Assembly: GCA_015680685.1 (NCBI GenBank)
Contig: MNCI01011387.1
Span: 66,630-107,972 of the forward strand
Source: Gnetum montanum
Lineage: Eukaryota > Streptophyta > Gnetopsida > Gnetales > Gnetaceae
Direction: 5' to 3'
DNA length: 41,343 nt
Within the stretch, counting starts at the first letter, position 1. Every line of letters starts with the position of its first letter. Both the position numbers and the translations under genes were made by a program. The notes below the pieces were generated by a model. That model saw nothing but the letters and a program-made list of their open reading frames with translations. It had not been told where the DNA came from and searched no databases. Positions 20,923 to 29,370 of this stretch are shown piece after piece.

Positions 20923-21914
20923 AAGGAATTTGACTAACCAATCAGAAGATTACTTGTCCAACAAGCTAGGAGAAGGTTATGTGGTTAGGGAGTTAGGAAG
21001 TCATGCATGAAATGAGGAGCATTTTATGCTAACTTTAATGTAATGTGACATTGAATAGGATAACCAATATTGCAAATTTTAAATGGGCAGTAAATAATAT
21101 ATTTCATAACTTGGGATGAATGATGGCAGGTCTCTAAGACTTCATACGATGAGTACTTCATATTGTGAATATATATGTATCTATATATATAAATTATTAG
21201 TTAATTTATACTCTATTTTTGACATATGCTTTGAGCGGTAGAAATAATTGAATAATTTTTTGGCAAAAGCGGCGAAATGATTTTCCTTCTCTTCCCTGTA
21301 AATCGCGTGGAGGTTTCTTCACAGTTCCAGGGCAACGGTCTTTCGCTTATTTCTGCCCAGAACCTACAAGAAATGACACATGTTTGTGTAAAATTCGAAA
21401 TGTAGCATCAACAAAACTGCAGATTCAAACTGCCTCCGCACAAGAAGGCTCTACAACCGCAATCTGATCGTCGTGCACTGGAGGAGAAAGGGTTTTTCTT
21501 GTGTTAAGAACAACGCGCCCCAAACTGAGGGTTTCAATTTCTGTTTTGCCCCCAAAATTTAGGGCTTCCTGCGTTTTTGTTCTCTCGTTTTTTTTTACCT
21601 GTCTCCAATTGCCATCGATTTTAAACCCGAGATGAATGTGCTATGGATCGGTTGCTGAAACTGCTACGACGTTCTAAACAAAACAGGGGCGTCCTTCTCT
21701 GTGTACTGTATACACAGAAGATTTCCATCTTTTGTTTTTGTTACGTTCCCACGTTCTGCCCTTGCCTTCTATTGGCCTCGGTTCTGTCTGACTTTTTTAT
21801 GCATTTGTGGCCTGAAACTCCTGTGAAAACAAATCATTGGTGCAAGAAGAGCCTCCCACGCATTTCCTGAACTTTGATTTGGTGTCTGGCGAGTCGGTAA
21901 TGTAGCTTTAGCAG

Positions 21915-22015
21915 GTACGTGAGAGTAGTCTAGAGCCAATATGCAGAAGGAAAAACCTTAACATGATGACATTCAGTTCTGTTTTTGTTTTTTTTTTTTG
22001 GTTTCATGTTTCCAG
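21915..22015 (+). other. candidate 101-nt spliceosomal intron in the CpG-rich block
   Basis: TTTAGCAG is followed by GTACGTGAGAG, a strong plant 5' splice site. About 100 nt later a long T run and TTTCATGTTTCCAG form a strong 3' site, with a second AG three bases on (CAGCAG). An ATG (22029) follows within 15 bases, but its frame closes after about a dozen codons unless spliced again at CATTC/GTAAAT. It is consistent with a leader intron of a host gene. No protein homology can be claimed. Confidence 0.4.
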
Positions 22016-22199
22016 CAGCGTTAATCAATGGTTCTCAAATCATTCGTAAATTCGGATTTTTTTTTGTGAATACAGAAACCTTTACACCCTTTGAAAATTA
22101 CAAATTGAAAACCAATTGAACTCTTTAGCTGATTTATTTTGTTATTTTGTCCATATATTGCTTTCTTGTAGTAAATAATCCTTCTCTTCTTTTTATTCC

Positions 22200-23665
22200 A
22201 ACCTTCACTTGACACTCTGCTTTACTTTTCAAGAAGGCTTTTATCATCAAGATTATTTACTAGGCTTTCTTCTCCAAGAATACCCATTACTCACAAGACT
22301 GGATTGCAAATTTTCAACCAGGGATTTTGCTCATGTTTTAAACAAAACATTTCAACAAAATATTCTAACTGCTCCATGTAATGGCCAAATGTGCCAACAC
22401 ATTCCTAGAGATTTCTAGGAATAAATGGTGTTGTGATAATGACATTATCACGTCTTGAGCATTGGGATTAGATCGCATGAGCCACTACGTTCATTGGGCA
22501 GAGAATATTGGTCCACCCCTTTCCATCTGGCTATTTTTTCGAGCCATCTCATTAAGGTGACTCATTGCTAGTTGATATATAGATGGGTCAACACTACTCA
22601 TCCTTACATGCTATTCTTGCTCACGCAAGAGTTGCTTTTGGTTTTCACGTAAGTGCTGAATGGCTACATAGGCCTTTGACGTTGTTTCTTGAGTAGGCAG
22701 TCGAGGTGGTAATTGATCCTCTTATTTAGTTATGGTAGGTGTATTTTCTTTCATGATTTTAGATCATGAAGCCAAAGGATTATGCCTAATTGTGTTGTTG
22801 GTGTAGTAGATGATTCCTACCTTTCTGTAGAGTTTCTAGATGAGGCATGGAAAGGGTAGGATTTTCCTTAAAATGCTTTTTGATTTCCAAATAAATTAGT
22901 TATGGAAGGTTTATAGGAAATATCCCACTTCAAGTAGCACATGCTTGGGTAGAAAAGGCAGTCACCTTACTGGGCCTTACTGTTGGATTGAGGTGATAAG
23001 CTGCAATTTTGAAGTAGATATGCTTCGTCTGTATGAGCACACCGTACTCCTTACCGTCGACCTCGTAACACCACTAAGTCCACTCCTTTTTTGGCCTTAG
23101 GATCACCTTTTGTTGATAGCTTTGTGAACTATTTTCCAATATCAGGCAACCCCAATGCTTGTGCGATAGCCTTGGCTGAGTAGGACACTTGAATATCCTT
23201 GATTTTTACTATGGATCCTTGTCTTCTATTGTTTTATAAGAGATATGCCTCTTCCATGTACCATTCCCCATTGGATGTGATGATTGGCCACATGGAAGAG
23301 GTTTGCAATTATGTTTTAACTTCTACTCGAGCTTTCTCTAGAAATGGCCCAAAGTTTATTTCTTGGAGAACTAAGTGTTAAATCTCTAGAGACTTGATGA
23401 TGTCAAGGAAAGTTTGTGTTAAAGTGACTTTAAGCCTTGGCACGGGTCTTGGTGCTTCTCCTTGCTGTGATTGCTCTATTAGCACTTCTTCTTATAGAAT
23501 TTGTCAAAAAAATTCCACTTTGGACTCCTCACGAAGAGGTTGCATTGCATGGGTTGCCTCTAGTGATTCTTGGGCTTGTTCTTGTTGGCCCCTTCTAGCT
23601 TTGGGCCATTTCTTCCTTGGTTGAGAGGATTCTCCTTCTTGTGGGCATTTTGGTCTTAGTGCCAT
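22200..23665 (-). pseudogene. post-pol reading frame of element C, N-terminal part with plant-transposon-protein-like region
   Basis: The minus-strand frame opens with an ATG at 23665 (MALRPKCPQEGESSQPRKK), a basic Gln/Glu/Ser-rich start. About 150 residues on comes a globular region: MWPIITSNGEWYMEEAY, then IKDIQVSYSAKAIAQALGLP (about 23175-23235), DPKAKKGVDLVVLRGRR, and in a shifted frame IYFKIAAYHLNPTVRPSKVT. The pattern 'V-x-F-x-x-x-x-I-x-x-x-L-G-L-P' followed by 'H-x-x-P-T-x-x-x-S-x-V' resembles the family called putative plant transposon protein (Transposase_32). This is from memory of the family pattern, not a search. A Gln/Glu-rich stretch (AIQHLRENQKQLLREQE) and HYMEQLEYFVEMFCLKHEQN lead into the coiled-coil half. 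At least ten stops and two frameshifts are present. Confidence 0.65.
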
Positions 23666-24117
23666 TTATAATCATAATAAGACCATGGATTAGAAATCAT
23701 TGTGTAACATGAAGTAATTAGGATACCTTTATCTATTTAGGATAGTTACACTTGATTAAGTTGTGATTATGGTTGATTTAATTACTTCCATCATCGTTTT
23801 AATTATGTGTTATTATTAATAAATCATCTTGGAGCTTTTTGAAAGGGCTAACTCTCGAAAAAGTTGATGTTTGTATATTGTTAAGGTTATTAACCCTTTT
23901 GGGGAGTTAGAAAAATTTTCAAATATTTCATCAAAAGCCTTAAGGTTTGTGGCCCCTATGATAAAGGGCTTACCTCTGGTAGCTGCAAGATCAAAGAATA
24001 GGGTGATTTGAACAAACAGTTGGGAAGTTAAGGGCTTTGGAAGATTTTGGGCTCTAAAAGATAGCAAAAAATCCTTGTATATTATGAGGTAAATGATAAA
24101 AATTTCAAAGTCTACGA
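23666..24117 (-). other. leader between the internal TATA box and the post-pol ATG
   Basis: Non-coding DNA of about 450 nt. It contains CTACCAGAG/GTAAGCCC (exon end at about 23974), a consensus plant splice donor that is conserved in position and flanks with CTACCGGAG/GTTTGC of element A (5403-5416). I do not see an equally convincing acceptor before the ATG in this copy, whereas element A has one at 5612-5613. Confidence 0.4.
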
Positions 24118-24224
24118 TAGTATATATAGTGTTTTTGGGTTGCATTGACGAGGCCTTGTCAGTCAGCTACATTGATGAGGCCTTGTCAGTCAGCTACATT
24201 GATGAGGCCTCATTGACATAGCTA
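24118..24224 (-). promoter_or_regulatory. internal promoter-like module between pol and the post-pol frame
   Basis: On the minus strand two perfect-length 27-bp units plus a partial third (plus-strand starts 24144, 24171, 24198, each beginning ATTGA(C/T)GAGGCCT) lie directly upstream of a TATATATAC box (about 24118-24128). This reproduces the layout of the element's own LTR U3, where the same GAGGCC words and ATTGATG/GCATTG wording stand at nearly the same distance from TATAAATA. DNA downstream of the box does not match the LTR, so this is not simply a nested LTR. A strong splice donor (CCAGAG followed by GTAAGC, plus-strand 23969-23979) lies about 120-140 nt downstream and the post-pol ATG about 450 nt downstream. 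Confidence 0.55.
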
Positions 24225-25929
24225 TTGACCATTGTAGATGATCATTGACTTTGGTCAAACTTGTAAAATACAAGGATTTTTTGAATGAAATTTGGATCAA
24301 ATGAAAGCTCAAAAGGCCAAGAAAAGTATGAAAATATGAGAAGAGGGTGTTAGAGCTCATAAATTTGAAAAATGGAGAAAAATGATTCAAGGGATGAATG
24401 GAATAAAAGGTTAAGGAGCATTAAGCAGAATACATAATGGAATATGTAAAGGACAGGATTGTAGCAATGTCTAAGGTAAGGAACCCAACTAACTAAACCA
24501 AGAGTTATGCAAGTGGGTACTCCCCATAGTAGGCTCATTCCCTTGTTACCCTTGCATAACCTTAACTAAGGAGTCCGTGGGCCCCATAGTTGATTAATGG
24601 TCATGAAAAGTTAAGGACCAACCAAAAAGAATCTATCCAAGAATTCAAAGACATCAGACTAAGACATAGAATAGTGAGCTGAGTTATGGCAGCATGGATG
24701 GATGATGGAGAAGGTGGAATGGAATTCTAAATTGAGGTCATAACAGGTCACTTGTAGAATTTTTGTGTAAAATGACCTAAGAAGATCCATCCTTAGTCTA
24801 GATCAAAACTAGTTGCTTTCAATAACTTCACATCACTACTCTATGACTAGTCCACCTACACGAGACATGATAGTGCTTCCACAAAATAACCACCATTCTA
24901 TAAAGAGAAGAAAAGAGAGAAGTAGGAAGTGAGAGAAAGCCTTAGTTAGAGGGGACCTTTAGGCATGGGTGCATGTCTTTCTAGTCCCATAACCAATGCT
25001 TGTAGCCTGTTTATTTGTCTAAGGGATGTGCTTTGAATTCAAATCATTTTTTTGAAATGGGAACCACACCATGCAAAGACTTATTTATTTATGTTATCCA
25101 AGAGATGTGCTTTGAATTCCCATCATTTTTTTGAATTTTTGGATAGGAACCACAACATGCAAAGACTTTATTTGACTTCCTATTAGTGGTTGAAATAAAA
25201 TAGTAAGAAGTCTATGAAAAACACTCTAGAACTCAAGAAAGTAGAAGAGTACAAAGAGTATCGAGTCCTCTTAAAGTCACACCCTTTACAAACCTTTGAA
25301 TCCTTCCTAATTCCAAAACTACCAAGGTTACTGATTGATTAAAAGTTTCTTTAATGGAAGGGACCTCAAATTCCCAGAATAAGGAAAATCATAGAGTTTA
25401 TTGGATGGGCGGACGATGTGGACTCACTGCCTATTCCATGAAAAATAAACCATGTCATAGTCATCAGACATCAAAATTCAAAAATAGAAACCAGACATCG
25501 AAAATCACAATATTAAGCACAAACCATCAATAGTAAACAATAATAGTAGCACTCTGTCTTATGGTAGTAAAGTAATTTATTTGCAAAAATGAGAAAATAT
25601 CACACTTGAAAAAAAATAAAACAAAACAATAAATAAATAAATAAAATATACAAGAAAGTGTAAAATAATGAAGAAAAGCTCAAAGGTACTAACGATGTAA
25701 AATTAGAAAAATCTAAAAATAAAAAATTTGTAAAATAAAAAATTTGCAAAAATTGAAAACATGAAAAAAAGTAGAAAAACTAAGAAGCCATATGGATTGT
25801 TAGCACAAATGGCCATCTCCCCCATGACTGAGTTGAAAGGAGGAGAACTAAAAAATGGAATGTGGTTGTCCATCCATCAAGGTGGTAGTTGCACTAGACT
25901 GTCTTTGTTCGAGGAAAGGTTTTACTTGT
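24225..25929 (-). other. post-pol non-coding region of element C
   Basis: It is homologous on the opposite strand to 4096-about 5300 of element A (shared CTACAAGCATTGGTTATGG, CCTCTAACTAAGGC and ATGAGCCTACT blocks). It is A-rich on the plus strand at 25600-25770. No protein trace. The first bases after pol read CTCAGTCATGGGGGAG on the minus strand (about 25814-25829), a PPT-like motif also found after pol in element A (4064-4080). Confidence 0.65.
25020..25160 (-). repeat. local tandem duplication in post-pol region
   Basis: The plus-strand block GATGTGCTTTGAATTC, poly-T, GGGAACCACACCATGCAAAGAC occurs at about 25024-25082 and again at 25097-25167 with small changes. Element A has one copy (4640-4740), with the A-rich tract between the two halves, so the duplication is specific to element C. 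Confidence 0.7.
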
Positions 25930-27080
25930 TGGATGTTGACTAGTTACTTTTTATTTGGGCTTTTAGGCTTTGAGGGAAAGGTTTTATTAATTACATAAGG
26001 TCCCTCCCACAATGTTTGAAATTTTACCTTCTAGGGTACATGTGTGGGGTTCCAATAAATAACCTTATCTTATGGTTGAATTTTTACTTTCCTTATTTTG
26101 AGGTCATGACGTTGCTTGTTAAATGCCTTGTGTACCTTGTTCAAAGATAGGGCCACTAATTGATTTTCATCTAGCACATTCAGGTTGATTAATCTTTCCT
26201 TTTGTGCTAGACTTAGGTTAAGATCTAGATCATAGGCTATTGAGAGTGTATGAAGTTCAGATTGAATTAGGAGCATTGGAAGTTTTTCGTACACCAACTT
26301 GTAGGGAGAGTAGCCAATAGGAAGTTTCCATGTTAAATGGTAGGCCTAGAGGGCATTGTTGAGTTTTGTAATCTAGTCTTTCCTATATTTGCTAATGGTT
26401 CATGTTAGTATTGGTTACCTCTACTTGACCATTGGCTTAGGGATGGTAAAGTGTTGTGAATTTATGTTCAACCCCCAAGTGTTGCATTAACTTTCTAAAA
26501 GTGGCACTTGTGAAATGAGTTCCATTGTCAAAAATTAGTGAATGTGGCATCCCAAATCTATTTACAATATTTTGTTGTATAAATCTACCAATAGTGGATG
26601 ATGTACAATTAGTAGTGCCTGTTGCTTCTGCCCATTTTGTGTAGTAGTCAAGTGCTATGATAATATATGCCTTTCCATTGGACATGGGTGTGATGGGACC
26701 CATGAAGTTAACACACCATATTTCAAAAGGTTCCAGTGGTTGAATCCACTGTTGAGGACCTTCCATGTAAGCAATCATTCCCCCATCTCATTGTCAATGT
26801 TCAAAATATTGGACAAATTGGTGGGCATCCTTGAAGATTTTAGGCTAATAATATTCTACTATCAAGATTTTTATGGCCATGCATCTCCTTGCATAGTGGC
26901 CTCTGCAAGATCCTTCGTGAGCATCCTGAAGAATGTGTAGTTGATCTTTATCAAGGACACACCAATGAATTAGGCCATCAATGCACACCTTGTAAAGGTG
27001 TTTGTTGATTTCCATGAAACAGTTGGCCTGATGAAGAAGTTGTTGCCTATTTCTAAAGTCAAGATCTTGTGACATCTTCT
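25930..27080 (-). pseudogene. integrase of element C (decayed)
   Basis: Read on the minus strand: DLDFRNRQQLLHQANCFMEI, the HHCC region DAHEGSCRGHYARR, then MEGPQQWIQPLEPFEIWCVN with FMGPITPMSNGKAYIIIAL, and HSLIFDNGTHFTSATFRKLM. The first catalytic Asp (IDFMG in element A) is Asn here (VNFMG), while the Asp of FDNGT is kept. The connector (LHTLSIAYDLDLNLSLAQKE, about 26200-26260) and a Lys-rich stretch lead to the C-terminal domain, which fades out near 25930. The stops are fewer than in element A, but the active-site change alone would inactivate strand transfer. Confidence 0.87.
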
Positions 27081-27099
27081 AAGTGAGAAGGTAGATGAG

Positions 27100-27690
27100 G
27101 ATGCCATTATACCAAGTTATTTTTATGGGCGTTTGGTCATTTAGTGCTCATGTAAAGAGGAGTTTGTTTGGAAAATAATTAGAGACCAACCTCTTCTCCT
27201 CTTTATTATCCCATCTTAAGCAAGAGAGGTGGTCAGCAATCATATTTTTGGTCCCTTTTTGATCTACCATCATGAGATCAAATTCTTGTAAGATCATGAG
27301 CCACTGTATGATACGAGGACTCACTATTGGCTTGTCCATGAGGAAGTGAATTGCACTATGGTCCATTTGCATAAATACTTTGTAGCTAAGCACATAGTGC
27401 CTAAACTTTTCAAGAGCATACACCATGGCCATCAGTTCTTTTTCTATGGTGGTGTAATTTAATTGTGCTCCCACAATGCTTTGGCTTATGCAGTGGATGT
27501 AGTATGGGTGTTTTATATCATTCATCTATGTGCGCATTGCTCCCAAGACCTAGTTAGATGCATCCATCATGATGTGGAAGGATCTAGACTAGTCTGGTGC
27601 TCGTAGGATTGGAGATTCTATGAGTTTCTCTTTTAACTATTGGAATGCATGTTCACATATCTTGGTCCAAATGAAAGGTGCATCTTTCTT
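27100..27690 (-). pseudogene. RNase H of element C (decayed)
   Basis: Minus strand, frame open from 27525 to 27148: HPYYIHCISQSIVGAQLNYT, EKELMAMVYALEKFRHYVLS, FMQMDHSAIHFLMDKPIVSP, then KNMIADHLSCLRWD. Upstream, with stops, FHIMMDASN marks the first catalytic Asp. The motif order matches element A at 2261-2760. It is fused between RT and integrase. Confidence 0.85.
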
Positions 27691-27699
27691 TGTAAGATC

Positions 27700-28900
27700 T
27701 ACCAACGATTTTGCCATCTTAGAGAAATTCTCTATGAATTGCTGGTAGTAGCTAGTGTGTCAAAAGAATGACCAAACATCTTTAATTATCTTTAGCTGGT
27801 GTGTTATTTCTTGGATGACCCTTATCTTTTCTGGGTATACCTCAATCCCTACTTGAGTGATTCTATGCCCCGGTACAATACCTTCTTAGACCATGAGATG
27901 GCTCTTTTGCTAGTTGAGCCATAGATATTTTTAACACATCTCTTTAATACTTGCTCAAGGCAGTCCAAGGCTTGCTCAAATGCAACTCCATAGGTGGAAA
28001 AGTCATCAATGAATACTTCCACATCATTACCAATCTATTGTTGCAAAATACTAAGGACCAAACATTGAAATGTTGTAGGGGCATTACACAGACCAAATGG
28101 CATCTTACAATATGCAGAAGTCCCTCAGGGACTCATGAATGTTATCTTGGCTTGATCTTCTGGTACAATTTGGATTTTGCTATAGCCACTATAACCATCC
28201 AAGAAGCTATAATAACAATGCTTGGATATGGTATCCGACACTTGATCCACAAATGGCAATGGAAAATGATCTTTAAATGTTATCATATTCAATAGGTTGA
28301 AGTTGATGTAGACCCATCATTTGTCACCTTTCTTTAGCACAATTATGAGTGGGTTAAACTACTCACTATCTATGATGGGATAGATGAACCTTGTCTTGAG
28401 GAGTTGTTCAATTTCCTCCTTGAGGATTTGCTTTAATTTGGAGTTTAGCCACCTTTGTGGTTGCCTTCTAAGCTTCATGGCTAGGTTGGTGTAAATGTGA
28501 TGCTAACATATCCTTGGGTTGATTCTTGTTAGCTCAAGATATGACCAAGTAAAGGCTATTGACCATTTTTTAACTACCTTTAATAGCTTTTCTTTTTGTT
28601 CAAGAGCAAGTTTGGCATTAATTATGATTGATTTACCATTGTTTAAAAATTCCTATTCCATGCCAGCTGATAAATTTTTTAGCTTTAGGGGCTCTTACTT
28701 AAAGTCATCAGGGATTTTCAACTCTCAATAGGTATCATTATCTTCATCAGAGAGTTGGGGATGAACTTGTTCAAGTTCATTCATGCCTTTAACATATGCA
28801 CATGTTAGGCTTTCAGTTGATTCGATGCATAATGTTCTACTATCTGAGTTAGCTATCAACCACTGGGTGTCCTCTTGTTTTGTGGCTATTGTGTATAGAC
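27700..28900 (-). pseudogene. reverse transcriptase and pol linker of element C (decayed)
   Basis: From right to left on the minus strand: the linker (IPDDFK, LIINAKLALEQKEKLLKV-like wording, FTWSYLELTRINPRIC), then LNSKLKQILKEEIEQLLKTR, HFPLPFVDQVSDTISKH, SFLDGYSGYSKIQIVPEDQA, KMPFGLCNAPTTFQCLVLSI and the catalytic VEVFIDDFSTYGVAFEQALD (about 27960-28020). The FIDDF box is the same variant as in element A, so it was probably present in their common ancestor. In contrast to element A, the residues just before the box are complete. Stops lie at Trp and Gln codons. Confidence 0.87.
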
Positions 28901-29099
28901 ACCTTTGAATATTGATTTCTTGTGTACACTAATTGCATGCTTTAATGTATGTACTTTTGATGGACCAAATCGTTTGTAGACAATTGCACCCGTTATCATT
29001 GTATGTGATGCATGGAATATGCTTCTTCTCTATCTTGCCAAATTTATTTTCTTTAGATATTTCTAGAGAGAGGTCCCTTATGCCCATACGTGTGTTAAC

Positions 29100-29370
29100 C
29101 GTGCTTAACTAAACTCTTCCTATAATGATGGGAAATTCACTTTTGCAGTTTTCAACCTTGATCACCAAAAAATCAATAGGATAGGACCATCCACAAAATG
29201 TGGTCACAATGTCCTCTACTAATCCCAGAGGGATAGTAATTGATTGATCTACCAATTCTAAATGAATGTTGCTCTTCTTGAGAAGTGGTAGGTTCCAAGC
29301 CTTGTACATGTCATGGGAGATGAGATTAACTCCAAAACTAGACTTAAGAAGAGCCTTACATGGTTAATGT
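29100..29370 (-). pseudogene. aspartic protease of element C (active site lost)
   Basis: Minus strand: ALLKSSFGVNLISHDMYKAW, then PLLKKSNIHLELVDQSITIP, LGLVEDIVTTFCGWSYPIDF, LVIKVENCKSEFPIIIGRV. The alignment with element A places Lys where the catalytic Asp should be and Ser-Phe where Gly-Ser should be, so this copy cannot act as a protease. The rest of the fold-determining hydrophobic pattern is well kept. The wording LVDQSIT/FPIIIGR is Athila-lineage-like. Confidence 0.82.

Larger units (their letters stand above)
19991..22200. other. CpG-rich foreign block inside element C (contains gap)
   Basis: The post-pol frame stops being readable at about 19990 and resumes at about 22200. The DNA between is unlike its surroundings: CpG dinucleotides are frequent (for example ATCGCGTGG, CAACGCGCCCC, CTACGACGTTC, GGCGAGTCGG) while the rest of element C is nearly free of them. 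The left edge carries a TTGGCGA/TCGCCAA hairpin (about 19962-19991). The right part (about 21240-21915) looks like a plant promoter and 5' leader: AT-rich TATA-like DNA near 21165-21200, pyrimidine-rich leader, AGGGTTTC and AGGGCTTCC words, and a short unrecognised frame 21643-21870. It may be a captured or inserted host-gene 5' end, or a scaffolding join around the gap. Exact edges and any target duplication are not visible. Confidence 0.5.

Noticed and set aside
20089-20941. Long open frames across the N run on both strands
   Set aside because: They consist almost entirely of unknown bases and carry no information.
22209-22418. Plus-strand open frame of about 70 codons that looks like an exon
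   Set aside because: The opposite strand carries the continuing post-pol frame of element C (HYMEQLEYFVEMFCLKHEQN), which explains the openness; the plus frame is its shadow.
18390-23665. Calling the post-pol frame a retroviral envelope gene
   Set aside because: No signal peptide, no transmembrane helix and no glycoprotein-like Cys pattern are visible; only its position corresponds to env.
24144-24224. Possibility that the 27-bp repeats are a CRISPR-like array
   Set aside because: Units are directly adjacent without unique spacers, the context is a plant retrotransposon, and no associated genes exist.
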